From positions 2,356,001 to 2,420,000 of the forward strand of contig NZ_CP048405.1 of NCBI RefSeq assembly GCF_014084125.1: a stretch of DNA of 64,000 bases, written 5' to 3'. The notes beneath the pieces are model-generated. The model searched no databases, had not been told where the DNA came from, and saw only the letters and a list, made by a program, of their open reading frames with translations. Positions within the stretch are counted from its first letter, which is position 1. Each line of letters begins with the position of its first letter. Made by a program: the position numbers and the translations under genes. The stretch comes from Streptacidiphilus sp. PB12-B1b (GTDB taxonomy: Bacteria; Actinomycetota; Actinomycetes; Streptomycetales; Streptomycetaceae). Below, one piece after another: positions 52,777 to 61,395 of the stretch.

Positions 52777-53204
52777 TGGCGTACGCCCAGGGTGCGGCCG
52801 ACGTGTACGAGGACGCCTCATGGGCGCTGGAACCGCTGCTGGTGCTCCCGGGTGTCGAGCACGGCCTGGTGGTCACCTCGGACGGCATGGTCTGGGGGGC
52901 CTCCTCCAGCCTGAGCCGGGAGGCCGCCGAGTGCGCCTCGGCGATGATGTCGGCCCTGCGCGGCGCGGCCCGCGCGCTGGCCTCCGCCCTCAGCGGCGAC
53001 CCCGACGCCCTGGTCCGGCAGATCGTGGTGGAGACCGGCCGCGGGTACGTCTTCGCCCTGCCCGCCGGCCACCACTCGGTGCTGGCGCTCAGCACCAGCC
53101 GGGAGGTGGACATGGGCAGCGTCACCTATGCGATGCAGTGCCAGGTCGCCTTACTGGCCGGGACGCTGCTGCGGCGGCAGGCCACCGGGGGAGCCGAGGC
53201 CTAG
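52776..53204 (+). CDS. Roadblock/LC7 domain protein
   Basis: 142 residues, ATG 52776 overlapping the previous stop by 1 base. Roadblock/LC7 fold: LEPLLVLPGVEHGLVVTSDGMVWGASSSLSREAAECASAMMSALRGAARAL, then IVVETGRGYVFALPAGHHSVLALSTSREVDMGSVTYAMQ. Such proteins regulate small GTPases (MglB-like) and appear in streptomycete conservons (CvnB). Here no CvnA kinase, CvnC or CvnD GTPase is present; instead it lies at the front of a Tad-type pilus operon, which suggests a dimeric regulator or scaffold for the pilus or for the protein following it. Confidence 0.9.
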   Translation: MAYAQGAADVYEDASWALEPLLVLPGVEHGLVVTSDGMVWGASSSLSREAAECASAMMSALRGAARALASALSGDPDALVRQIVVETGRGYVFALPAGHHSVLALSTSREVDMGSVTYAMQCQVALLAGTLLRRQATGGAEA

Positions 53205-53308
53205 CGGCGCAGACCCGGCGCCGGACCGGCCGGGGACACCCGGGAACCACCCGGGACGGCCGGAGCACCCGGAACGCCCGGGCCGAGCGAGGAAGGGAGG
53301 AGCAGTCG

Positions 53309-54193
53309 ATGGACAGTACCGGTACCGCGAGCTTCGGCTGGCGCACGCCGCCGGCCGAGACCGCGGTCCCCACGCTGATCAGGCATGTCGCGCCGCCGCA
53401 CCGCATCGTGCTGCTGCTCCCGAGCAACCCGGCCCGCACCCGGGTCAACCCCGAGCGGCATGTGGCCCGGCTGGCCGCGATGAGCGTGGCGCTGCCCGCG
53501 GGCCTGTTCGACGGCGCGGGCCAGTGCCGGGTCTCCACCCCGGACGGCCGCGACGCCGACCGGCTGCTGGCCGGGCTCAAGGCCGCCGCCGACACCGACG
53601 CCCGCAGCCTGATCGTCTACGCCACCGGCCAGTTGGCCCTCGGCGGTGACGAACAGCTGTACCTGACCGCCCCCGGACTGCCGCTGCGGCTGGCCCACCT
53701 GCTCGGCGTGCGCTGGGAGTGGATCACCCATGCGATCGGCCGCTCGGTGGCCCCGGTCAGGCTGCTGATGGTCGACGTCGAGGCCGACCCCCGGGCCTGG
53801 GCGCTGGTCAACGAGGCCGCGCCGGACAGCTCCTGGACCGGCGTGGACCGGCTGCTGGCCGACGGCGCCTCGCTCTGGGGCCAGGTGCGGCCGGCCGCCG
53901 GTCGGCGCAGCCGCGGGGACGCCGCCGGGCGCTCCTGGGCCGAGGCGGTCACCGTGCAACTGCGCGACGGGCTGCCCGGGGCCCCGGCCGTGCTCACCCC
54001 CGAGATCCTCTACCGCTCCGCCGCGCAGCCGCCGGAGGGCGGCGGCCTGGCCCTGGGCCGGTTCGCCACCGGCACCGGCTCGGTGCACCTGCGCAACCGC
54101 GCCTCCGGCCGGGGCGTCCTGCCCGTGGACGCCCTGCCGATCGCCCTGCAGCAGGCCCTGCGGCGCACCCGGAGCCAGCGGGAGGATTCATGA
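53309..54193 (+). CDS. Caspase-like (peptidase C14) fold protein lacking the catalytic His-Cys pair
   Basis: 294 residues, ATG 53309 with GGGAGGAG. The central part aligns with bacterial caspases by eye: DADRLLAGLKAAADTDARSLIVYATGQLALGGDEQLYLTAPG corresponds to ...ALRxAAxxAxDTLLVYYAGHGLxD..LxLALPDS, and LLMVDVEADPRA corresponds to the VVILDCCFSGRA motif. The catalytic His position is Gln108 (TGQ in place of AGH) and the Cys pair is Val157-Glu158. Everything else of the fold appears kept, so it looks like an inactivated caspase (pseudo-protease), perhaps a scaffold or sensor. The last about 110 residues form a less conserved helical part. It is coupled to the lipoprotein downstream by an ATGA overlap. 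This alignment is an inference. Confidence 0.65.
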   Translation: MDSTGTASFGWRTPPAETAVPTLIRHVAPPHRIVLLLPSNPARTRVNPERHVARLAAMSVALPAGLFDGAGQCRVSTPDGRDADRLLAGLKAAADTDARSLIVYATGQLALGGDEQLYLTAPGLPLRLAHLLGVRWEWITHAIGRSVAPVRLLMVDVEADPRAWALVNEAAPDSSWTGVDRLLADGASLWGQVRPAAGRRSRGDAAGRSWAEAVTVQLRDGLPGAPAVLTPEILYRSAAQPPEGGGLALGRFATGTGSVHLRNRASGRGVLPVDALPIALQQALRRTRSQREDS

Positions 54194-54747
54194 CGAAGCG
54201 TCAGTTCGCGTCGTTGGTAGCCACCGTGGCCGCGCTGACCGCCCTGGCCGGGTGCGCGGCCCACGGCCAGGTCGCCCAGATCGCCGCCGCCCCGGCCGCG
54301 ACCGCCGCCGCCACGCCGGCCGCCGACCCGACCCGTACCGCCACCGCCGCCGTCCTGGCCGCGTACACCGGCATGCGGCAGGCGCAGGAGCAGGCGGAGG
54401 CCGCCGGGACCACCCAGAACGTCTCGCTCGGCTCCTACGCCACAGGCAAGGCGCTGGTCCAGATCAGTGCGGCGGTCGGGCAGAACGCCGCGCAGGACTG
54501 GGTGATGGTCGGGCTGCCGGTGCTGGACCCCAAGGTCACCGCGCTGGACCTGGCCGCCGCCCCGCCCACGGCCACCGTCACCGACTGCATGAACGTCAGC
54601 GGCTGGCACCTGGTGGACGAGTTCACCGGCAAGGACGTCACCGCGCCCTCCGCCCACGCCAGCTTCGTCTCCGTCTCGCAGGCCCAACTCGGCCCGGACG
54701 GCTGGCGGATCACCCAGACCGACGTGGACAGGAGCAGGCCGTGCTGA
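54190..54747 (+). CDS. Lipoprotein of the Tad operon
   Basis: 185 residues, ATG 54190 overlapping the previous stop (ATGA). Lipoprotein signal: basic N-terminus, FASLVATVAALTALAGC with lipobox LAGC, lipidation at Cys22. The mature part begins with an Ala/Thr-rich linker and then a compact domain (AAVLAAYTGMRQAQEQAEAAGTT; GKALVQISAAVGQNAAQDWVMVGLPVLDPKV; DCMNVSGWHLVDEFTGKDV; GPDGWRITQTDVD) with the layout of small NTF2-like outer-face lipoproteins. Function unknown; it probably anchors or supports the pilus machinery on the outer face of the membrane. Confidence 0.82.
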   Translation: MTKRQFASLVATVAALTALAGCAAHGQVAQIAAAPAATAAATPAADPTRTATAAVLAAYTGMRQAQEQAEAAGTTQNVSLGSYATGKALVQISAAVGQNAAQDWVMVGLPVLDPKVTALDLAAAPPTATVTDCMNVSGWHLVDEFTGKDVTAPSAHASFVSVSQAQLGPDGWRITQTDVDRSRPC

Positions 54748-55706
54748 CACGACACCTCACCGGCGGACGGCTCGGCGCGGCCACCGCGGCGGCCGCGAGC
54801 GCGCTGCTGTTCGGCGTGCTGTCCGCCCCCGGGGCCGCCGCCGACGGGGCCTCCGGCGGCGGTGGCGGCGGCTCGTGCAACCCGACCACCGGCGTCTGCG
54901 GGGTCGGCGCCTCCACCCCGGCGTCGCCGGGCGGCGGGAGCTCCGGCGGCGGCTCCGGCGGCAGCGGTGGCGGCGGCACCTGCTCCTACCAGGGCACCAC
55001 CGTCCCCTGCGAGCTGCCCGGATACGGCTACTGGGACGGCGAGGGCTGCTACGACGAGCTGGAGAACCCGCAGCCGCCCGCCAACGCGGTCATCTGGTAC
55101 GGGCACAACCCGGCCGACGGCGGCGCGATCTACTGGCAGTACTGCCCCTACGGTGGCGGCCCGGCCGGGATCGTCTACTTCCAGGCGTACCTGCCCACCC
55201 CGCCGCCCGGCCAGCCGGACCAGGAGAGCCCCGGCCAGATCGCCGCCGAGATGATGAAGAACCTCAAGCTCTACGGGGTCGCCATCGACTCCGCCCCGGC
55301 GTCCGGCGGCACCGGCCTGGTCGGGCTGCCGGTGTGGCTGTGGACCAGGAGCAATCTGCAACTGCCCGCCGTCACCGCCACCGTGGGCGACGTCTCGGTC
55401 ACCATGAAGGCCGCCATCGGGCACATCACCTGGAGCCTGGGCGACGGCAGCGCGAGCTTCACCTGCGCCCACGTGAACACCGCCTACCAGGCGAGCGACG
55501 GCGCCACCACCGCCCCGGCATGCGGCCGGTCGGCCGGGTACCGCGCCGCGGGCGACTACACGGTGACCGCGACCAGCGTCTGGGGCGTCACCTGGACCAG
55601 CAACATCGGCATCGACAACCCCGTACCGGCGATCGTGGACGAACCGTCGCGGATCCGGCTGACCATCGACCAGGCGCAGGCCCTGAACACAGCGCCCGAG
55701 GAGTAA
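54741..55706 (+). CDS. Secreted protein with PKD-like domain
   Basis: 321 residues from GTG 54741, overlapping the lipoprotein stop by 7 bp; AGGAG upstream. Signal peptide (GRLGAATAAAASALLFGVLSAPGAAADG). A Gly/Ser-rich linker with Cys residues follows (GGGGGGSCNPTTGVC, SGGGSGGSGGGGTCSYQG), then a Trp/Tyr/Gly-rich stretch and, at about residues 220-290, a PKD-like unit: ITWSLGDGSASFTC with the WxxGDGS core, and YRAAGDYTVTATSVWGVTW. Probably an exported part or decoration of the pilus. No homologue named. Confidence 0.8.
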   Translation: MLTRHLTGGRLGAATAAAASALLFGVLSAPGAAADGASGGGGGGSCNPTTGVCGVGASTPASPGGGSSGGGSGGSGGGGTCSYQGTTVPCELPGYGYWDGEGCYDELENPQPPANAVIWYGHNPADGGAIYWQYCPYGGGPAGIVYFQAYLPTPPPGQPDQESPGQIAAEMMKNLKLYGVAIDSAPASGGTGLVGLPVWLWTRSNLQLPAVTATVGDVSVTMKAAIGHITWSLGDGSASFTCAHVNTAYQASDGATTAPACGRSAGYRAAGDYTVTATSVWGVTWTSNIGIDNPVPAIVDEPSRIRLTIDQAQALNTAPEE

Positions 55707-55711
55707 CCGTC

Positions 55712-56422
55712 ATGACGACGACACTTCCCCCCGTTCCCGGAGCGGCCACCGGATCCGTGCCCACCCCGCCGCGCGCGCCCCGGGCCCGGCGGCGCAGCCC
55801 GGCGGTGCTGGCGCTGGCCGTCGCCCTGGTCGCGGCCGGGGGGCTCGGCGGCGCGGTCCTCTACAACGCCACCGGTCAGCGCAGCGCCGTGCTGGCTCTG
55901 GCCCAGAACGTCCCGGCCGGGGCGTCGATCACCGCCGCCGACCTGGTGGTCGCGCACATCTCGCTGGACCCCTCGCTGCAACCGGTCGGCGCGGCCAGCC
56001 TGGCCAACGTGGTCGGCATGCGCGCCACCGCCGATCTGAAGACCGGTCAGTTCCTCACCGTCACCGACGTCACGCGCACCTCGCTGGTCCAAGCCGGGCA
56101 GCAGGTCGTGGGGTTGCCCACCAAGGATTCCCAACTGCCCGCTGCAGTACTTGAACCGGGCACCAGGGTGGTGGTGGTCTCGACCGGGGACGACAGCGGC
56201 AGCGGCGGCTCGGACAGCGCCGGCGGCAGCTCCTCCGGCGGTTCGATACTGCCGCCGGTCGGTGCCCAGATCGCGGCCACGGTCATCACCGTGGGCGCGG
56301 TCGACAGCAGCGGCACCTCCGTGATCGACGTCGCCGTGCCCACCGCGCAGGGCCCGCAACTCGCCGTCCTGGCCGCCTCCGGCGGGTTCGCGGTGGTGTT
56401 CGCGCCGCAGGGAGGTGGCTGA
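55712..56422 (+). CDS. cpaB: SAF-domain pilus assembly protein, CpaB/RcpC-like
   Basis: 236 residues, ATG 55712. N-terminal cytoplasmic Pro/Arg tail, one membrane helix (SPAVLALAVALVAAGGLGGAVLYNAT), then a SAF domain: NVPAGASITAADLVVAHISLDPS, then GMRATADLKTGQFLTVTDV and a second unit GTRVVVVSTGDD. This is the arrangement of RcpC/CpaB, which in Tad systems of diderms works with the secretin; monoderm systems keep it as an outer-face part. A Ser/Gly-rich loop (SGSGGSDSAGGSSSGGS) is inserted. It ends 1 bp before the CpaE-like gene. Confidence 0.85.
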   Translation: MTTTLPPVPGAATGSVPTPPRAPRARRRSPAVLALAVALVAAGGLGGAVLYNATGQRSAVLALAQNVPAGASITAADLVVAHISLDPSLQPVGAASLANVVGMRATADLKTGQFLTVTDVTRTSLVQAGQQVVGLPTKDSQLPAAVLEPGTRVVVVSTGDDSGSGGSDSAGGSSSGGSILPPVGAQIAATVITVGAVDSSGTSVIDVAVPTAQGPQLAVLAASGGFAVVFAPQGGG

Positions 56423-56423
56423 G

Positions 56424-57662
56424 ATGGCCCTGTACGCCGTCGTCGGCGGCCACGGCGCTCCCGGCGCGACCGTCACCGCCCTGGCCATGCTGCACGCCTG
56501 GCCGTTGCAGAGCGGTCAGCGGGTGCTGCTGGCCGAGTGCGACCCGGACGGCGGGGTGATTCTCTCCGGCGCGCTGGAAGGCCGGTTGGACGGCAGCCGG
56601 GGCCTGGGCCAGCTGGGCGTCGCCGACCGCCGCGGGCAGCTGGCGCAGGCGCTGATGACGCAGCTCACCGACGTCTCGCCGGGCGGCACCGCGGATCGGC
56701 TGCTGCTGCCCGGGGTGAGCGACCCGGCCCAGTACTCGGGGCTGGCGTACGTCTGGGAGTCGCTGGCCACCCTGCTGCTCGCCCTGGAGGGCCAGGGCGT
56801 TGACGTGCTGGTGGACCTCGGCCGCTCCGGCGCGAGCGGCCCCGGCGCCGTCCTCGCGCACCGCGCCGACGCCGTGCTCATGGTCGTCCGATCGACGCTG
56901 CGCTCGCTCACCACCGCCCACCCCCGGCTGGCCGCGCTGCGGGCGGACCTGGACGCGCACGGCGGCGGCTCGGACACGCTCGGCCTGGTCATGGTCGAGG
57001 AGGGCCCGTACAAGGCGTCCGACGTCAGCGCGCAGCTCGGGACGCCGGTGGTCGGCCTGCTGCCGTTCGCACCGGCCACCGCGCTGGTGCTCTCCGACGG
57101 CGGCAACAGCCACGACCGCCGGTTCGTCCGCTCGCCGCTGCTGCGGGCGTCGCGCACCGTCATCGACGAGGTCCGCACGCAGGTGGCCCGACGCCGGGTG
57201 CGGCTGACGCCCCCGCAGTCGGCGCCACAGCCGGAGCGGCAGCCAGCGCCGCAGCCGGAGCGGCAGGGGGAGCAGCAGCCCGGCCCGATACCCGGGCCCA
57301 CCGCAGGCCCGGCCCCCGCACCCGCGCCCGCGCCGACGCCGGACCAGGCCCACCCGTACGCCCGCCCCGGCGCCCGCCCCGACGGCGGCAGCGGCCACGG
57401 GCCCGGCTCCCGGCCGCAGCCGGTACGGCACCCGGTGCCCGGGTTCGGGCCCGGCCCCATGTCCGGCCCGTTCCCCGGCCCGGTGCCGCCCTCGCCCCCG
57501 GCCCCAATGCCCATGCCGACCGCGCCCGCCCCCAGCGGACCGACCCCCGGAGCCACGATTCCCACCGCCCCGATCCCCACTGCGCACGCCCCGGCGGCGC
57601 ACGCCCCGGCCCCCGGGCCGAACGGCGAGCTGCATGTGCAGGTGGTGGGCCATGCGCGCTAA
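56424..57662 (+). CDS. CpaE/TadZ-like MinD-type protein
   Basis: 412 residues, ATG 56424 with GGAGG 9 bp upstream. MinD/ParA-like domain in the first 250 residues: YAVVGGHGAPGATVTALAML (deviant Walker A, no Lys: GAPGATVT instead of GxGGxGKT/S), LLAECDPDGGVI (Walker A'), VDVLVDLGRS (Walker B), and VMVEEGPYKASDVSAQLGTPVVGLLPFAPATAL. The C-terminal 160 residues are Pro/Ala/Gln-rich and disordered, ending in a strand-like GELHVQVVGHAR. TadZ/CpaE places the machine at a cell site. Missing Lys makes ATP hydrolysis doubtful. Confidence 0.85.
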   Translation: MALYAVVGGHGAPGATVTALAMLHAWPLQSGQRVLLAECDPDGGVILSGALEGRLDGSRGLGQLGVADRRGQLAQALMTQLTDVSPGGTADRLLLPGVSDPAQYSGLAYVWESLATLLLALEGQGVDVLVDLGRSGASGPGAVLAHRADAVLMVVRSTLRSLTTAHPRLAALRADLDAHGGGSDTLGLVMVEEGPYKASDVSAQLGTPVVGLLPFAPATALVLSDGGNSHDRRFVRSPLLRASRTVIDEVRTQVARRRVRLTPPQSAPQPERQPAPQPERQGEQQPGPIPGPTAGPAPAPAPAPTPDQAHPYARPGARPDGGSGHGPGSRPQPVRHPVPGFGPGPMSGPFPGPVPPSPPAPMPMPTAPAPSGPTPGATIPTAPIPTAHAPAAHAPAPGPNGELHVQVVGHAR

Positions 57663-59445
57663 CCACCTGCCACTTGCCCCGCTCACGCTGCCCCCGCTGC
57701 CGCCCAGCCCGCAGCCGGCACCGCCCCAGGAGGCCCAGCCGCAGCCGCCCCACCCGGACCAGGCCCAGGCGCAGCAGGCCCACGCCCAGCCGCAGGCCCC
57801 GGCCGGGCCGGAGGGCTGGCAGCAGCCCTACCCCGGCGCGTATCCGCCGCCGCCCGGGCGGCACGCCGGGTACGCCACCGGCCAGCCCCGGCTGGTCACC
57901 GTCCCCCCGCCGCCGCTGCGCCCGTTCCCGCCGCAGCCGCACCCCCAGGCGCACCCACAAGCGCAGCCCCAGGCGCAGCCGCACCCGCACCTCCAGCCCC
58001 AGCCGTACCCGCACCACCCGCAGCCGCAGCCCTACCCCCAGCCGTACGCCCAGCCCCAGCCGTACCCGCAGCCCGCGCCGACGGTCGACCACGCCGCCGT
58101 CCGGCAGGTCCGCAAGCTGGTCGCGGACGAGCTGCACGAGCAGGCCGCCGGGGATTCCGCGACCGACCAGGAGAGCCGCCGCCAGCGCGGTCGCGCGGTC
58201 ATCGAGAGCGTGGTGGCCCGCTGGTCCGACGCCTACGCGCAGACCCACGGCATCTCCCCGACCCGGGAGATGGACCGGGCCCTCGCCGACGCCGTCTACG
58301 ACCTGATGTTCCGGGCCGGACGGCTCCAGCCCTACCTGGACGACGAGTCGGTCGAGGACATCTACATCAACGGCTGCGACAACGTGTCGATCCTGCGCGC
58401 CAACCAGCCGTTGCAGCAGGTGCCGCCGGTCGCCGACAGCGACGAGGAACTCGTCGAGCTGTTGCAGGACCTGGCCCGGCGGCACGGCGGCGGCGAGCGC
58501 TCGCTCTCCACCTCCAACCCCAACCTGGCGATGCGGCTGGAGGGCGGCATGCGCGTCCAGGTGATGACCGGCGTCACGCCGAGGCCGTACGTGACCGTCC
58601 GCCGCCACCGGGTGGCCTCGGCGACGCTCGGCGACATGGTCCGGCTGGGCGCGATCGACTCCACCCTGGCGGCCTTCCTCGCCGCCGCCGTCCGCGCCCG
58701 CAAGCACATCCTGGTCACCGGCGTGCAGCGGGCCGGGAAGACCTCGCTGCTGCGCGCCCTGGCGGCCGAGATCCCCGCGGACGAGCGGGTGGCGACCATG
58801 GAGTCCGAGTACGAGCTGTGGCTGCACACCCTGGGCCACCTGCGGCAGATCGTGCCGATCGAGGAGCGTCAGGGCAACGGCGAGCGGATCGACGGCCGCC
58901 CCTCGGGGGAACTGACGCTGACCGAGCTGATGCCCGCCGCGCTGCGGATGTCGCTGTCGCGGATCATCGTCGGCGAGGTCCGCTCGCGCGAGGTCATGCC
59001 GATGCTGCAGGCGATGACCAACGGCGTCGGCGGCATGGCCACCCTGCACGCGCAGACCCCGTACATGGTCCCCGACCGGGTCGCCCAGCTGTGCGCCGAG
59101 TACGGCTCCAACGTCAACGACGGCCTGGCGTACCGGCTGCTCGCCAACGGCGTGCACCTGATCGTCCATGTGGCGATGATCGACGAGACGCCGGTCGGCG
59201 GACGGCTGCACCGCCACGTCTCCCATGTGCTGGAGCTGACCGGCATCGGCGAGAACGGCCGCCCCTCGATGAACACCGTCTTCGGCCCGCACCCGAGCGG
59301 CGTCGAGCCACGCGGCGTGCCGACCACCCCGCCCGCCTGCCTGGACGACCTGCGCCGGGTCGGCTTCGACGCGACGCTGCTGGACAGCCCGTACGGCGCC
59401 TGGGGCCGCCCGCTGGACCTGCGGATCACCGGAGGCAGGCGTTGA
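57652..59445 (+). CDS. tadA: TadA/CpaF secretion ATPase
   Basis: 597 residues from ATG 57652 (11-bp overlap with the previous stop; GGTGGTGGG upstream). The first about 150 residues are extremely Pro/Gln/His-rich and disordered. The catalytic part (about 180-590) is a TadA hexameric ATPase: an N-terminal helical domain (FRAGRLQPYLDDESVEDIYINGCDNV), then HILVTGVQRAGKTSLLRALAAEI (Walker A), RIIVGEVRSREVMPMLQAMTNGVGGMATLHAQTP (Asp box and Walker B-like, with the HAQTP sensor). It powers assembly of the pilus from the cytoplasmic face. The PQ-rich tail is longer than normal. Confidence 0.93.
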   Translation: MRANHLPLAPLTLPPLPPSPQPAPPQEAQPQPPHPDQAQAQQAHAQPQAPAGPEGWQQPYPGAYPPPPGRHAGYATGQPRLVTVPPPPLRPFPPQPHPQAHPQAQPQAQPHPHLQPQPYPHHPQPQPYPQPYAQPQPYPQPAPTVDHAAVRQVRKLVADELHEQAAGDSATDQESRRQRGRAVIESVVARWSDAYAQTHGISPTREMDRALADAVYDLMFRAGRLQPYLDDESVEDIYINGCDNVSILRANQPLQQVPPVADSDEELVELLQDLARRHGGGERSLSTSNPNLAMRLEGGMRVQVMTGVTPRPYVTVRRHRVASATLGDMVRLGAIDSTLAAFLAAAVRARKHILVTGVQRAGKTSLLRALAAEIPADERVATMESEYELWLHTLGHLRQIVPIEERQGNGERIDGRPSGELTLTELMPAALRMSLSRIIVGEVRSREVMPMLQAMTNGVGGMATLHAQTPYMVPDRVAQLCAEYGSNVNDGLAYRLLANGVHLIVHVAMIDETPVGGRLHRHVSHVLELTGIGENGRPSMNTVFGPHPSGVEPRGVPTTPPACLDDLRRVGFDATLLDSPYGAWGRPLDLRITGGRR

Positions 59446-60467
59446 CCGACTACCTGCTGTGCGGCGTCGCCCTGGCCGTCGGGCTGGTGTGCCTGGTGCT
59501 GTTCTTCGTGGGCGCGCCCGACGACGCCCCCGGTGCGCCCAGTCGGCTGGCGCTGCGCGCCCGAACCCTCTGGTTCGGCAGCGTCGGCGTCCCCGCGCCG
59601 GAGATGGTGCGCCGCCGCCGCATCCAGCTCGCCCTGGCGGCCGTGGGCGGCCCCGGCGGCTGGCTGGCCAGCGGCATCCCGCTGGCGGTGCTGATCGTGC
59701 CGGCGCTGGTGTTCGTGATCCCGTGGTTCCTGGCGTCCACCAGCTCCCACGACGGCCCGATCGTCCGGCTGGAGGCCCTGGCCGAGTGGACGCAGCGGCT
59801 GTCCGACCGGCTGGTGGCCGGCGGCGGCCTGGAGCAGGTCATCGCCACCAGCCGCAGCACCGCCCCGGCCGCCCTGGAGAACGAGATCAACGACCTCTCC
59901 GGCCGACTGCTGGCCCGCTGGCGGCTGGAGGACGCGCTGCGGCTGCTCGGGGACGAGCTGGCCGACGCCACCGCCGACAAGGTGCTGGCCGCGCTGGTGC
60001 TCCGCTCCAACGACCACGGCCCGGGCCTGGCACAGGCGTTGACGGACCTCGCCGCCTCGGTGCGGGAGGAGGTGCGGCAGCGCCGCGCCATCGAGGCCGA
60101 CCGCGCCAAGCACCGGGTCACGGTGCGCTGGCTGACGGTGATCATCCTGGTGGTCGTGGTCGCCGGCTCCTTCGACCGCTCCTACATCCGGCCCTACTCC
60201 ACTGTCACCGGCGAGTTGGTGCTGGTCGGGGTGGGGGTGGCCATGGTCGCGGTGGTTGCCTGGATGCAGTCCATGGCCTCGCAGCGGCCCGTCCCGCGGT
60301 TCCTGGAGGCCGACCGGCGCAGCACCGTCAAACTGCCCGCGCCCGGCACGCCGCTGCCGGACGCCGCTGCTCCCGAGGCCGCCGCACCCGCTTCCGCACC
60401 CGCTTCCGGGCCGGGCGCACCGGCGTTCAGCGCGGCCGCCCGCCGCGCCGGGGAGGGACGGCGATGA
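59442..60467 (+). CDS. tadB: TadB-type inner membrane platform protein
   Basis: 341 residues from TTG 59442 (TTGA overlap with tadA; GGAGG 6 bp upstream). It is a type II secretion system F (GspF-like) protein: N-terminal membrane helix (YLLCGVALAVGLVCLVLFFVG), a second pair (LALAAVGGPGGWLASGIPLAVLIVPALVFVIPWFL), the T2SSF core LEALAEWTQRLSDRLVAGGGLEQVIATS, ARWRLEDALRLLGDELADATADKVLAALVLR, and C-terminal helices (VRWLTVIILVVVVAGSF, LVLVGVGVAMVAVVAWMQ). It anchors the ATPase and pilin in the membrane. Its last 50 residues are Ala/Pro-rich. Confidence 0.9.
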   Translation: MTDYLLCGVALAVGLVCLVLFFVGAPDDAPGAPSRLALRARTLWFGSVGVPAPEMVRRRRIQLALAAVGGPGGWLASGIPLAVLIVPALVFVIPWFLASTSSHDGPIVRLEALAEWTQRLSDRLVAGGGLEQVIATSRSTAPAALENEINDLSGRLLARWRLEDALRLLGDELADATADKVLAALVLRSNDHGPGLAQALTDLAASVREEVRQRRAIEADRAKHRVTVRWLTVIILVVVVAGSFDRSYIRPYSTVTGELVLVGVGVAMVAVVAWMQSMASQRPVPRFLEADRRSTVKLPAPGTPLPDAAAPEAAAPASAPASGPGAPAFSAAARRAGEGRR

Positions 60468-61351
60468 CCCCACTGACCTGGCTGATCGTCGCAGGCGCCG
60501 TGGTCGGCCTGGGGCTGGCCCTGATCGTCTCCCAACTCCGGGCCGCGCCACCGGATCTGGGCACGGTACTGGAGCGGATGCAGCCCCGGGCCGGGCTCGG
60601 ACGCCCGGCGGCCCCGGCCGGGCTGCTCGACCGGATCGGGCTGCCGCTGGTCACCGTGCGCGGAGTGCGCATCCCCGAGCAGCAGTTGGCGCTGACCGGG
60701 CGCACCCCGAGCCGGTTCATGGCGACCAAGGTGCTGTGCGCGCTGATCGGCCTGGCCGTCCCGCCCTACCTGCAACTGTTCACCGTACTGCTGGGCGTCC
60801 ACGTGTCGCTGCTGCTCTCCCTGGGCGGCGCCCTGGTGCTGGCCGGGGTGCTGTGGTTCCTGCCCGACTGGTCGCTCAAGGGCCAGGCGGAGGAGGCCAG
60901 GACCGAGTACCTGCACGCCATTTCGGCCTACCTGGAGCTGGTGGCGATGGAACGCGCCGCCGACCACGGACCGGCCGAGTCGCTGCGCCGCGCCGCCACC
61001 GTCGGCCGCTCGCCCGCGTTCCGGCAGTTCGCAACCGCCATGGAGGGCGCCGCGCTGGACCGGCAGCCGCCCTGGGTCGGCCTGAACACCCTCGGTCAGC
61101 GGCTCGGGCTGACCGCGCTGACCGACCTCGCCGACATCATGCAGGTCTCCGGGGCCGACGGCGCCTCCATCTACACGGCGCTGCGCGCCCGCGCCCACAA
61201 CCTGCGCTCGGAGCTGCTCGCCGCCGAACAGGCCCGGGCGGCGGTGGAGTCCGAGCGCATGGTCATCCCCGGCACCGTCCTGGTGATGCTGATGACCCTG
61301 CTGATCGCCTATCCCGCTGTCGCCGAGATGTTCAGCGGCGGCGGCATCTGA
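60464..61351 (+). CDS. tadC: TadC-type inner membrane platform protein
   Basis: 295 residues, ATG 60464 overlapping tadB by 4 bp. Second GspF-like protein of the pair: N-terminal helix (LTWLIVAGAVVGLGLALIVSQL), a central pair (LCALIGLAVPPYLQLFTVLLGVHVSLLLSLGGALVLAGVLWFL), then EEARTEYLHAISAYLELVAMERAADHGPAESLRRAATVGRSPAFRQFATAMEG, the T2SSF cytoplasmic core, and a C-terminal helix MVIPGTVLVMLMTLLIAYPAVAEMF. Works with TadB. A gap of 44 bp separates it from the pilin gene. Confidence 0.9.
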   Translation: MTPLTWLIVAGAVVGLGLALIVSQLRAAPPDLGTVLERMQPRAGLGRPAAPAGLLDRIGLPLVTVRGVRIPEQQLALTGRTPSRFMATKVLCALIGLAVPPYLQLFTVLLGVHVSLLLSLGGALVLAGVLWFLPDWSLKGQAEEARTEYLHAISAYLELVAMERAADHGPAESLRRAATVGRSPAFRQFATAMEGAALDRQPPWVGLNTLGQRLGLTALTDLADIMQVSGADGASIYTALRARAHNLRSELLAAEQARAAVESERMVIPGTVLVMLMTLLIAYPAVAEMFSGGGI

Positions 61352-61395
61352 GAACGCAACCCGTCCGACCCCGACCCGACCGAAGGAGCAGCACC

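Noticed and set aside
52114-53204. A conservon (cvn) locus
   Set aside because: Only a Roadblock protein is present; no CvnA kinase, CvnC (DUF742) or CvnD GTPase.
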